From assembly GCA_014526335.1 (NCBI GenBank), contig JACTAT010000058.1:2351665-2415664 (forward strand): DNA of 64,000 nucleotides. Reading direction: 5' to 3'. The DNA comes from Chrysaora quinquecirrha (Eukaryota; Cnidaria; Scyphozoa; Semaeostomeae; Pelagiidae). A program made the translations under genes and the position numbers. The notes below the pieces were generated by a model. It saw only the letters and a program-made list of their open reading frames with translations, did no database searches and had not been told where the DNA came from. Every line of letters begins with the position of its first letter. Position 1 is the stretch's first letter. Below are positions 11,846 to 23,235 of this stretch, piece by piece.

Positions 11846-12082
11846 CAGAACTTATAGGGTACAGTTGTTCGCTATCGCAAGAGCGCTCAGGTCGACTATG
11901 GCTGAAAGACCGACGGGAATAAATTGTCAGCTAATCACAGAAGTAGAAAATGCCCAGTTTTCTCGAACTGAGTGCCGACTACAGCTGCCGTCAAAGAGGA
12001 ACTAGTTGCCAACTAGTTGCCAGAGCGCATATGTCGCCGATTAGCAGTCGGCAACTAGTTTTGACTGTGCGCAATGTCGCGA
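11846..12082 (+). mobile_element. Dispersed ~230-bp repeat with AACTAGTT motifs, copy A
   Basis: Begins cagaacttatagggtacagt, passes tcgcaagagcgctcaggtcg, contains several copies of the palindrome AACTAGTT (ggaactagttgcc, caactagttgcc, ggcaactagttttg) and ends gactgtgcgcaatgtcgc. Copies with the same order occur at 51880-52115 (+) and 60990-61215 (-). No terminal inverted repeat or tRNA head is visible, and no coding capacity. The class of element is unknown to me. Confidence 0.75.
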
Positions 12083-12828
12083 CAAGCCTGGCTAATGTAG
12101 GTTTGGACTTTTTCCGTGAAATTGAATCGTGACATCTTGCGTGCAATTTACATCTTGCGTGAAATTTACATCTTGCATGAAATTGACATCCTTCTTTTTA
12201 GAAATCTCGTTTTAACGAGATTAGTCGCAACGTCGATTTTCCGAATAACCGAACATGCAGCATTTTTGCGCAATATTTTCGCGCGTGTTTTTGAATTGCC
12301 TACAACTTCCAATATGTATCGAATCGTTTTCGCGTCGCTTGCATTACACGGTCGCAGTTAAGTTACGTAAAGTATCGCCCAATATCTTTCAGATAGTTAA
12401 ACGAATTGTGAGCAACACGAAGCGGACTGGGTCCAATATAAACAAGATCTTTGCGCAGAAGGAATTTGATATTACGTGAAAAGGTGCCAGCTTATTCCTA
12501 ATAATCACCAAAACATGCGTCTTCATATCAATTCTAATATAATTAGCAGCTGTATTTCCATATAAGCCCATAATACTGCTATAAATTTCCTAATAAGGTT
12601 GTTTGTAATGACGGTATTCTTTATTTGGTATGTCAATGATTTTTCAGAATATGCACATATGCATTTATACCCATGAATATTAGCCTGCCAGACTAATTGA
12701 AGCTAAATGCTGCATGGTGAGGCCCCGTGATATGTCGTAAAATGTTGATAGGTGCTGAACGTGAAAATATTCTCCTGAGAATAACCCACCGTTCATCTGT
12801 ATAAGCTACTTTGAATTTTTAGTCCTTT
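12083..12828. other. Intergenic, nothing recognised
   Basis: Contains a short direct repeat (catcttgcgtg/caatttacatcttgcgtgaa) at about 12130-12190; no other feature is supported. Confidence 0.4.
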
Positions 12829-12830
12829 TT

Positions 12831-12866
<36 letters not shown>

Positions 12867-13025
12867 ATGATCGATGATAATGATAATCATGATGATGACG
12901 ATGATGACAATGATGACGATTGTGATCATGATGTAATGATTGTAATGATTACGATGATGATGTTGATGGCGATAATGTGGATGCTGCTGCTGATGGTGAT
13001 GGTGATTATGATGATGATTATGAAT
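12829..13025. repeat. (ATG)n-type trinucleotide array, imperfect
   Basis: A run of atg/gat triplets with interruptions, clean at 12829-12865 and degenerating to the right. Methionine- or histidine-rich open frames on either strand here are products of the repeat. Confidence 0.9.
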
Positions 13026-13029
13026 CGTC

Positions 13030-14167
13030 GTAGATATCTTTGAGGGTTTTTGTTCTCTTCTATTTCCTACCATGATAAATGATAAATGAGGTTTTTGGGA
13101 GTGGTTTGTTTTTGTGGATATTGAGATAAAAAATGTCACAGAAGGTTACGAGAAAGTTGTTACAGTCGTTTTGAATTTCAGCAACACATTACAGTATAAT
13201 TCAGCAATTTACGTCAGCAAATTGTGCCTTTCAAACAGTTGCGCAAGTGCGCAAATATTATTTTACAGCTTACGAAAGCAAAATCCAACATTTGCTCTTT
13301 CTGTGTTCATCAAATTTTAACACTAACCACTGGTCCATGCAGTGATCCATGTTAGTATACACCACACCATATATTAATTATTTTATAAGAAACTTGAGAA
13401 ACTCGCTGTAATCATGTCTTATGTCGCCTTTGATCATACAGTAGCGCAAAGAAACCATAAACCCAGCTGCTCTAAGCAAGACTCGAGGACAAAGTTGTTT
13501 AAACCATCTATTCTTCAGAGTTGCTCATGAGTTGTTTAGCTACTCCCCGGCTAAATCTTGGCACACAGAAGGACCGTTGCCAGGGTTGCCAGAAAGTTAC
13601 CAGACACCAAATATTTGCAGAACGTGAACTTTAATCCCAGTCCGGAAACACATCTTACCAGTTAACAGATTGCGCGAGTATAGCTAGAACTTGAGTTTAA
13701 TAATGCTAATCTGTCATCATATTTGGATTCAGCACCTAAACATTGCCAGATTAATTAATTAATTTCATCCAAGTCCTGTCATTTCTATGGTTTTGATAAA
13801 ATTGGGCAGAATGAGTGACAGATCGAGCACATACATATATGGCAATTGTGTCCCCTTTCATTTTCAATATTGTATATCCACATTTGGACCTAAAATTTGT
13901 CACGAATGGATCTCAAGGATAGATTTTTACATAAGTTGCATACAACGATAGACCGAAAATTGATATACAGTTAATTGGACGAGAACTCATTTAACTTCAT
14001 TTTTTGACCATATAAGGAATGCAGCCATAGTTTTCAGTAGATGCCCAAACATGGTTATAGAGATGCCCATATTTAGCCCAAATATGGTTAAAAATGGACA
14101 AAGAATTTCTTTTTCATGTTCTTAAACTTGCTGGCTTTCATTACATAAACTAAGAAACTTGGGCTTT
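13030..14167. other. Intergenic, nothing recognised
   Basis: AT-rich sequence without supported features. A short direct repeat (atggttatagagatgcccat / atatggttaaaaatgg) lies at about 14050-14100. Confidence 0.4.
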
Positions 14168-14175
14168 CGAGTGTC

Positions 14176-15496
14176 CCCGGGGGTGAAGCTGCCCAAGATA
14201 AGGGACGGGGACTTGTGGACCCCAGTTTTGGGTCATAAATTTCCATCAATCCCCATCGACCCCCAGTTTTGGGTCATAAACTCGGTTCAACTACAGTACA
14301 ATCTTTTAAGAAGATTCTTTCTGTCCCAAGAGTCAGTTTGGCCACGACATCTATCACTTCCAGGTTGAGGGATACAGATTCATCAATTATTGGGCCAAAT
14401 TGATTGCTGCTTTGTACCTTGATTCAATCAATTTATATCTTGTTTTTACTACAACTTATTCAAGTCTTTTGTCTGAATGTAAACTGGAGCCAATTCCTCC
14501 TTCTTTTAAGTAGTACCAGTTCAGTTCTCCTGCAGCAATTCTGGCATGATCTCACCTCATGCAGAAATCCCATTTTATAGCTATCCTGCAGCCACCTCAT
14601 CTCCGATGGCAAAAAACCAATAATACTCTAGATACTGCATATATGCTGCTTGCTGCATAGGTCCATAAAACCTCTAGTCTCCAAGTTAGTGTCTCAGCAA
14701 AAGTAGGTAGATAACAAATAATCCACTTTTTTAGTGTGGCATCAAGAATCATCTTTCACCTTGAATAAAAACTAGGTTTCGTTTTTAGAATCAATTAATC
14801 AGTCTGTAGTTATTAATCATCAGCTGTGAGAACATTTGGCAGAAAAACAGGTAGATAGGCCCTGGAACGTCACTTTCGAAAATGAGCCATTTGCTATTGA
14901 CCTCGCTTGATCACATATCACCTCGCTTTCGCTTTCCCGCACTTTCATTTAACAAAATGGACGAAAGAAACAAGACAAGGTTTATTTTGTGGCAGATAAG
15001 GTTTCTCTTTAGAGGGAGATAAGAAAAAAATGGTATCAAAAGAACTTGTGTTATTAAAATAACAGAGATTATTGGTAAACTTAGGGCAAGTAATCATGAA
15101 TTGGAAACAACAGTTACAATGTTGACCCAACTCTGGCCCTCTGGATGATTAATTTTGCTGGAGATAAACCGGTCTTTAGACTTTGTTAAAGAATTTGGCT
15201 GGTTTTTTGTTCCTGCTATTTTGGTTATTGTAGTTTTACTCATGTACTTTTGAGCAAGATACATTTTTCAGAGCTTCTACACAATTTGACTGGAATTAAT
15301 ACCTAGGTGCTTTGCATTTTAAATGTTTTTGTGAGTGTGGGACCCCTCCCCCCCCCCCAATTTGGAGTAATTTTTCTGTGACAGTTACCCCCAGTCTTGG
15401 GTATAATTTCAAATTATCCACCCCAGTCTTGGGTACGTTTGGCTTGGTCACCTACTCAAGTCCCCGTCCCTGATCTTGGGCAGCTTCACCCCCGGG
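14176..15496. mobile_element. 1.3-kb non-autonomous TIR transposon with 8-bp target duplication
   Basis: The left end CCCGGGGGTGAAGCTGCCCA (14176) is matched by its inverse ending at 15496; the inverted repeat continues through AAGAT, then AAGGGACGGGGACTTG with one mismatch, about 40 bp in all. The 8 bases CGAGTGTC flank both sides (14168-14175 and 15497-15504), a textbook target-site duplication. Subterminal direct repeats are present: ccccagttttgggtcataaa twice on the left and cccagtcttgggta twice on the right. There is no transposase open frame inside. An 8-bp duplication is typical of hAT-type elements, but the ends are not classical hAT ends. Confidence 0.85.
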
Positions 15497-15504
15497 CGAG
15501 TGTC

Positions 15505-16550
15505 CTTTCAACCAACACTCCCGAGTCCCGCATGCGGTAGGAAGCTGCGTTCTGAATTTGGTCAGAGGTTCCGATTCACGAGTATCAATTTCTCTAGACC
15601 AAAAAAACCAAATCAAAACAAACGGAAATACACTTTATATTTCATTCATCTGTTAAATATCTTCATACAATATAATTTACATTACAGTGTTATTTATTTA
15701 CTGTATATAGCTATAAACATTTAAACTGCAATCTCAAATAAAACGTTAAAACAAATAAAATATACAGAAACTGGGTCAAAGACCACAAAATGCATGCAAC
15801 AAGAAATTAATTCTGGGCCTTGAGGCTGGCTGTTTAAACCACCTCCCAACAAAAATTCGATTACACAATCAAGTTTTCTTTTGATTAAATCAACTACACA
15901 CATCTAATACCTCTGAAGTTCATACATGCAATGCGCAAAATTCAAGGTTTTAACAGAAATAATATTAACAAAATGAACGTGAAGAAAATAAAATCTTTGA
16001 GTCGGCAAAATATAAGTACATAATAATTCATACAACTTGCGAAATGAAATAACTTCATAACTTAATCCAAAGTCAATTTTCTAAACCAGTAACTTTGAGA
16101 AAAAATTTGTGATAGCAACTTTAAAATCCCGTTATAGCACATGTAACGAAATTTCACGTACTGTAAAATTTTTCAGTTTCGAAAAGGAACAGTTTCCCTG
16201 CACGTCCCATATTCTGGCACTCCTATTCCCAGAAAACTTCCCAAACAACTTTGACAGATCCACATAGTTACTGGTTTGAAATTCCAAAAAAATTCAAAAT
16301 TAACATAATATAAACAAAAATTTACATCGAAAATTGGTGCATAGATGCAATGCATGTTAACTTTACATGTTTTTAAATGTTTTTCTCCAAGATTTGGCCT
16401 GTGATTCTTTCAGCATTTTCAGCAAATATTTGCTTCCTTCTTTCGTCTTCGATTCTCATCAGCTCGTTTCAGCAACTTCTTTCACTTGGCCCTGGGCACA
16501 GAATTTTGCACTGGTGCAGCGGGAACTAATGGTTCTCTAATGTGCCAAGA
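15505..16550. other. Intergenic, nothing recognised
   Basis: Very AT-rich with short open frames only. It lies downstream of the BOK-like gene and may hold part of its 3' UTR. Confidence 0.4.
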
Positions 16551-16557
16551 CCAATTT

Positions 16558-16702
16558 CAGACCCTTATTCCAAAATACCTAACAACCTCAAAATTTCTCT
16601 TTTTGTGTCATACAAATACATTTCTTTTAAACTTAAACAAGGACATCGTTTTAATTTCCTTGCTAGGGTTAGGTATTTAAGAATAAGGGTCGGAAAAGGG
16701 CC
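16558..16702. mobile_element. Small TIR element (MITE) just downstream of the BOK-like stop codon
   Basis: The left end agacccttattccaaaatac plus ctaac is the near inverse of the right end gttaggtatttaagaataag plus ggtcgg, giving about 25 bp of imperfect inverted repeat around a ~90-bp centre. It lies 20 bases beyond the BOK-like stop codon (16722), probably within its 3' UTR. Confidence 0.65.
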
Positions 16703-16721
16703 TGACATGACATGATTCTCT

Positions 16722-19047
16722 TTAACTCTTGATATAGAGAGCGGCAGCCAGGGTACCCAAGCCAAGTGTTGTTGCAACAAGTCCTTGAAACCATATTTTC
16801 TGGTTTTCACTCTTTACATCTCTGAACTGCTCCAAGAATCCATTCTGGAAAAAGATGAAAGTACTCATGAAAATTTTGGAACTTTAACGCTATTAAGCTA
16901 AAATTCCAAGCTACAACCTGCAAAACTTGTTTTTAGCAGGTGACAGAACTCAAAATTATTGCACAGCAATGCGGGAAGGTCAACCTTTCTCCCTGTTGCA
17001 TTTTCAAAGGCCATTGTCACATTGCGCTTTCGAAAAACGCACATCACGTTCACTCTCGTCGCATTTTCGCAAGTCGCGCTTTCGCCGTCGCATTTTTTCC
17101 ATCGCATTTCCTCGCTTTTTGCGTCCTAGAAATCCGCATCTACGTTTATTTTGAATGATTTCACCTATTTCATACACATTTATGATTATATTCACAATAT
17201 TTATTTCCATAAGGAAAATTTATTGATGTTTTTCTCAGTTTTCATTTTGCAAACTGCTTTTCAATTTCATTGTCTCTAAGGAAATGTTATTTTTACGGTT
17301 GTTTCTTTTATAGATCAAAAAAACCACTAGAGATATATTTTTCCTGAAATGGGAAATAATATTTTAATTAAACTTGAAATTACATATTTAAAATTCATTA
17401 ATTATACCCAATGGGAATAACAGTTTTCTCAAAAGCTCTTTATACAGTGGGAGAATTTCGCCCTATGAAGCCCACCGCTATCCAGTGTCGAAACAGGCCG
17501 GGATCCTGGCAACCCTGAAGAAAAACTTTTGCATATTTTAAATTCTGTGGCAAACCACAACTATGATCATTCAAAAGCGCTTCAAAGGTATTATTCATCC
17601 AATGTGGGAAAAAATTGGAACTTCATTAACTCAGCAATTAGAATTTTTGTACCAATAACGACGATTTCACGGAAGATTTTTGGCTGGAACATTTCGGAAA
17701 CGGGCTGTTTTGGTCCAAAATATCTAAATTTCCATTGGTCCATCCTGAAATTTCAGGCTCTTTTTTTTGAATATATACTTTATTTATGAAATACGCCTTT
17801 TAATTTTAAAGGACTTAGCTTCTCGCAAAAAATATACGCCACAAGTATATTTTTTTAGAAACATGAAAACTTTCTTGTTCACATTTTTTACGCGCGACAA
17901 AAAACTCGACGTTGCCCTTTAGGGTGAATCCATAATATGCGCAAAAATCATATTCAGTTTGTTTTTTTTAAAAACAAAGTTGAAAATTACTGTGAACAAG
18001 GCATAAACTGTATTGCCAAGGCTGCAAAAATATTGCGCAAAGCGTTCAACTTGTCATAAAAAGCAAAGACAAGACCTGCTCCTCATGAATATTGACTAGA
18101 CACTGGGGGACTCGCCCCAAAAGAAACACGCGATCTCACCCGAACATAAAAATAATATGTTCGATTTACTGAGAGTTTTTTGTAACAGTTAAAAACCACA
18201 AAAGTTTTCCTCGAGTTTCGTTTCCTTGTACAGTTCTATGCAAACCGATTTTCTTTTCCCTTGCTTTGTAGTGGGGTACGTAATTTTGTTGTTGGAACAA
18301 ACTATTGGCACAAACACAACTTAAATGTGCTCAAAAAGTTCCCAGAAATCGCATATTTTGCATGATTTCCTTGAAATCAGCCCCTTTCGTGTTAAGAATT
18401 TCGATACTTCATTTTCCGAGCATTGGCCTTCATACGTCTTGGGAAATTTTCGTTCTCCTACTACAAAAATGCAAAGTAGACAGACGGTACGCCCACGTCG
18501 ATCTTGAGTCAAAACACAGAAATTTTCATCATGCCCTCTCGAAGTAAAATTCTCTCAAATATTAAGGAACCAGAAATCCTCAACTTACCCATCCTCTACC
18601 TTTCTCTTTCATCCATGTTTGCTTTTTAGCTACGAAATTTCCTAACCACGTTATGATTTTATCGATCATATTTTCATTTTTAGTCGACTTGCAGTGTATC
18701 GCAAGCTTCCCCGCAAATGTGTATAAAACAACCAGTCTTCCCCAGTTTATATCGTCCATAAAAATTTCATCTGCAATGTCTGAAAATGTTTGGTATCCAT
18801 TATCAGAAGTTATATTTAATTTATTAACCATACTTTTTAGGAGCATTTCATGTTTGAGTTCAATTTCTTGGCTCAATCTCAGTACAACTTCAGTTTCTTT
18901 TCGAATTGGATTCTTCAATGGTCTTCCCACTTTTGTGTAAATGAACTCTTTCGCTATGTCTTTTGCGATTCTTGCTTCTGGGGAAGCAGAATTTTGATAA
19001 GAATCTGAAGAAAATACTTCTTTATTCGGTCGAATAATATCTGTCAT
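16722..19047 (-). CDS. BOK: BOK-like Bcl-2 family protein, two exons
   Basis: Exon 1 is 19047-18589 and exon 2 is 16844-16722, joined across a 1,744-base intron (donor GTAAGT at 18588, acceptor ttttccag). They encode 193 residues, normal for multidomain Bcl-2 proteins. The ATG at 19047 is the first after in-frame stops. Visible parts: a BH4-like region at 21-40 (ARIAKDIAKEFI); a BH3-like helix at 54-70 (VVLRLSQEIELK); BH1 at 94-113 centred on NWGRLVVLYTFAG; BH2 at 145-158 (TWMKEKGRGW from exon 1 plus NGFLEQF from exon 2); and a C-terminal membrane anchor at 173-190 (GLVATTLGLGTLAAALY). The intron splits BH2 just after the Trp codon, the conserved Bcl-2-family position. The LRL-E-E BH3 pattern, WG..V.LY.....LA..C and LG.FV.K...W resemble BOK more than BCL2 or BAX. 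Family role: mitochondrial or ER membrane control of apoptosis. Oddity: the usual Gly-Asp of BH3 is Ser59-Gln60. Confidence 0.88.
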
Positions 19048-19199
19048 CTCTGATGCGTTATCAATAGATTTACTATCCAAATTTGTGAACAACTTTCTTA
19101 ACTTGAATTTCTCTCACTACCGACTTTCTAGATGCGAGTTCAAATATAGACTGAACGGCGCCGGAAGGCCGCTGTTAATACAATTCACAACACCCGTAA

Positions 19200-19235
19200 A
19201 TAAACCTGATTGGCTAGTTTGCACCACGTGATTCA
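19200..19235 (-). promoter_or_regulatory. Candidate promoter elements of the BOK-like gene
   Basis: About 160 bases upstream of the ATG, the minus strand carries a CCAAT box (plus-strand gattggc at about 19208) and, at about 19226, a CACGTG E-box. Position and pairing are suggestive only. Confidence 0.3.
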
Positions 19236-20059
19236 ATTTTCTCTGTTATGGGAGTTTCACTGGGGATTTTCTGCAGCTGTTCCTGCTACCGAATGCCACC
19301 GAAAACAAAAGATTGTAAATACTTGAATGAAACTGGTTTCTCTGGAGTAAAATCCTGAATTATGAACCAAATTCACAATATAGTACTATGTATCAGAAGC
19401 CTTGGATATTTATCTTAACTGTAGTTCAACATTCGCTGAAACTCTGAATCGAATTCTTGTTCCTGTTTCACTCTTTCACGGGGTTTCACCATTGAACTCA
19501 ATGGGTTTCACTCGAAAGCGAGAATAGTATTTCGGTGTTCGGGATTTCCGTAAACGAGGAACCGAACCTAGGGAGTGTTTCTTATGGTCATATTAAAAGT
19601 TTTGTGACTCAATTCCGAACTTTTCTTAGTTTTTACCCTTCATAAAGTTAAAACTTTGTAGCTCCGGGTCCTTACGAAGAATAGAAAACCTAAAGTTAAA
19701 ACTCGGAAAATGCCAGATGTGTCCCGAAAATCCCGTCTTTTCGAGATCTCTCGGTTTATTTTTAGCAATGACGAATGATTTTCGAGAAAATTTGAATTGA
19801 CGTCAATCGACGTCGGCGTTACTCGTTTGAGACACCGCTGTATGTTGAAATATTTCTATAGAATTAGATATTTTAATAATTTCGCCATATTTGGTGGAAA
19901 ACTACTCTCTGATACGCATTTTATCAATTTTCCAACTGATTTACATTTCTGGATGATTTTATTTCGTTTTAAAAAGAATCGACAATTTGATAGTATTTGT
20001 GGGTCATTTAGTATCTTAGTACTTGTTCCCTTATTTCATTGAGAAAATCCTCTTGTTCC

Positions 20060-20175
20060 CTGGAGTTTTGCATGATTATTTTTCAGATTGATAGTCAAGT
20101 GGATCGATAGGAAAGATTTTACATGATCCCTGTTCACCGATGTTCCCTGTTCCCTTGTTCCCTAGTCCCTGGTAA
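20060..20175 (+). repeat. Fragment of a dispersed element (also at 43000-43056 and 43680-43770)
   Basis: The phrase atttttcagattgatagtca, continuing to a ttttacatgatccct end, followed by a run of gttccctgttcccttgttcc, is matched at 43000-43056 and after the minisatellite at 43685-43770. The LINE begins immediately to the right. Confidence 0.65.
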
Positions 20176-20281
20176 CTGGCTAGTAGTAAGTATAAGTATA
20201 ATAATTATTTACTGTTAGTGCTACGATAGTGATACTTCACTAATTCATACTAACATTGAGCAACCTCAGAGATTGCATTGG

Positions 20282-22151
20282 CTATGACTTATTGCAATAT
20301 GAGCAAGCGCATTTATTGTTTAGAAACCAATTTTTCGTAAAACTTTTAAACTGTTTTATATTTTGGGCTGATTTAGTTTCAGCAGGAAGGGCGTTCCAGA
20401 TTTTTGGTCCCTGGAAACATAAAGAATTTATACCGTAAGCGGTTGTTCTAACTTTTGGTATTTGTAGAGGGTTCGTTCTGCGGAGATCGTGGTCTACTCG
20501 CTTTGGTATAAAATAATCCCTCATAAATACAGGATTAAGATTATTTAAAGTCTTGTAGATTTCTAATGCTAGAAGCCTGATCGATTGAATATGGATGGTA
20601 GTTTCATTGCATTTTGTAAGCAAGATTTCATACGAGGAAGTATAGTCTGAGTATGCTAAGCGTAAAGCTCTTTCATTTATTTTTCAAGTTTATCTTGGCA
20701 ACTCTTGTTACATAGCATCCATATCAATGGGCAATAGTTAAAATGACATAGTATGAAAGAATTAATGATTATCTTTTTTTCTTTATCACCCATGTATTTC
20801 GCAATACGTTTGAGTGAGTTGAGCTGTTTAGCTGCTTTCTTGCAGATTTTGTCAATATGAGAATCAAACTTTAAGTTTTCATCCAATTCAACTCCAAGGA
20901 GTGTAACAGTACTGTCTACTTTTATGCTAAAATTAGGATCAATTTCAAATTCATCTATATTTCTATCTTTATTACCAATAGTAATTGCCTGAAATTTAGA
21001 TGGATTTGCAGTCATTCATTTTCTTTAAACCATTTAATGCAATTTTCGGTGTTTGATTTTATTAGATTTAATAATTCGCCAGTACTATTAGCAGTTATAG
21101 ATATTGTATTATCATCCGCAAAATTACACAGAGAGCCCTCAGTAAGGTTGTAAAAAATATCATTAATAAAAGCATTGAAAAGAAGTGGTCCTAAAATCGA
21201 TCCTTGTGGGACTCCTTGTCCTAGTTTACCCCAAGAACTATATCTTCCTTTAACTTTTACTTTCTGTTCTCTGTCAGATAGATAGTTTTGTATAAGCAAT
21301 AGAGATCCTTGATCCACTCCATAAGCGTGTAGTTTTGCAAGAAGAAGGTTTTTTGGGAGGCAGTCGAAGGCTTTAGATAAGTCCATGAGGACTGCACCTA
21401 TATGCTTATTTTTTTCAAGTCCTGATTTCCAGTCTTCTATTAATCTGAAGAGAGCATGTTGTGAAGAAAATGTTTTCTGTAAGCACATAGATATTTTGAA
21501 AACTTATCTTCGAAGAAAGGAGAGAGTTGACGCTCGATAGCTTTTTCGAACACTTTAGAGAAGGTTGTTAGTAAACTGATAGGTCTATAGTTCTCTTTAT
21601 TAAAAGGATCTTTTTTCTTATATACCGGTGTAACTACGGCTTTTTTCAAGGATTTAGGAAAGGTTCCTTGTAGGATACATTTGTTTAGAATATCGAGTAA
21701 TGGCTGTAGAATGATATTAACGGAGATTTTAGAAATTTAGCATTTACCATATCGTGCCCAGTTGCTTTTTATGGTCAAGTTTGTTAATTATGTGCCTCAG
21801 TGCCTCTCTTGGCACTGGTGTAATTTTTAAGGTTTTATTATCAGGCAAACAAGTTTTGATTTTTCTAATACTCGGATGGTTCTGAAAGTTTCTTACAATA
21901 TCTGATATTGATAGATGATCACTGTCTCCCTCTTTCCCATTTGGTTTGTTTATTTTACCAATACTTGCGAAATGTTTATTCATAATTTCAGCTACTGATT
22001 GAGGGTCACTAACAAGACAGTCATTCTCAGAGATAGTAATTTCAGAATCGTTGTGACCTTTACTAAAGAAATATGGTTTTAATTTTTTCCAGAACGTTTT
22101 TGAGTCTAGCGTACCATTTTGGCAAATTTTTGTGAAATAATCAGATTTCAA
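20282..22151 (-). pseudogene. LINE ORF2: reverse transcriptase region, frameshifted
   Basis: Four open segments in different frames form one RT: 22151-21744 (pre-RT, FWKKLKPYFFSK), 21649-21440 (VYKKKDPFNKENYRPISLL), 21488-21012 (palm, catalytic FADD) and 21015-20677 (thumb, MTANPSKFQAITIG). The C-terminal block is 20623-20282. The 21488/21015 break overlaps by a few bases at tgaatgactgc and looks like a one-base deletion. The palm motif carries FADD in place of the usual YADD, which is common in this clade. Confidence 0.88.
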
Positions 22152-22199
22152 ACGTTGTCTAAGATTTGCACAATGATTACGCTGCTTTTATATTTTTCA

Positions 22200-23070
22200 A
22201 AGTTCTCGTTTGTCCTGCATTTATTATAAGCATTTTTCAGCTTGGTTCTTAACATGATTGCTTTTCGATGAATTTTAGTAAGAGGTTTGTTGTTTGCTCG
22301 TACTACTCTAGATTTAAGGGAGCATGTTTATTAACAATGCCAATAAAGATTTCTTGAAAGTAGTCGAGAGCTTCACTACTGTCCTGCAAAAGCTCGCAAA
22401 GATGAAAGGGTGCTTCTGACAAGTCTCGACAGAAAGCATTTTCATTAAAATTACTCAGGTCTCTGTAGTGTATAATGTTAGGATGGTGTTTTGGGAGTGA
22501 AGTTTTCCATGTAGTAAGAATTAGTTTATGAAAGTCGCTTAGACTTGTTTCGATCGTTTGACTATTTTTAAAATTATGTTTTCTATTAGTTAATATAACG
22601 TCAATTAATGAGGGGTTACAGTTTGGTTTATAGCATGTTGGTTCTTTGATAAGATTAGTTAACCCTAAAGAAGAGCATATCGTTTTAAGATATTGATTAG
22701 AGGGGATAAGATTAAGATCGCCTATAACAATAAAATTATCGTAATTTGAACTACATTTATCAACTGATTTAATAAGAGAGTTTTTAAAATTTCATTGCTA
22801 GCATTTGGTGGATTATAGGTAGCAACAATAGCCCATTTTTCCTTACGAAGGTTTATTTCAAAACAGATGCTTTCAATCCCTTTTCCTCAAAATTTTCAAG
22901 TCTTTTACATTTGAGAGATTCTTTAACGTAAACGAGTAAACCACCACCGTAAGAATTTCTGTCCGCACGATAAGGTGTTTTGTACCCGGGGACAAGGAAT
23001 TGTGCAGTAGAGAATGTTTCGTCGAGTTTTGTTTCACTAATAACAATGCAATCATATGAGCTTGCAGCAA
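22200..23070 (-). pseudogene. LINE ORF2: apurinic-type endonuclease region
   Basis: Translation of the minus strand around 22730-22580 gives VIVGDLNLIPSNQYLKTIC, then LTNLIKEPTCYKPN and NPSLIDVILTNRKH, the catalytic Asp-Leu-Asn block and downstream region of the APE endonuclease that nicks the target. Upstream, 23070-22873 reads a shifted frame through the N-terminal half. The stretch is open for long intervals but lacks a single intact frame. Confidence 0.75.
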
Positions 23071-23235
23071 TAAGATCTTTCAGCTCGCAAAACTTATTTC
23101 TTAAACTATTTATGTTTAAGTGAGCAAGAATCGGATTTTCGGGTTTCTTAACCTGGCTTCTTTCAGTTCATTGTAATTGTTAACCATTTCATTGCTCTCA
23201 TTAGATTTATTTAAATTTACTTTACCAGTGTTAAG

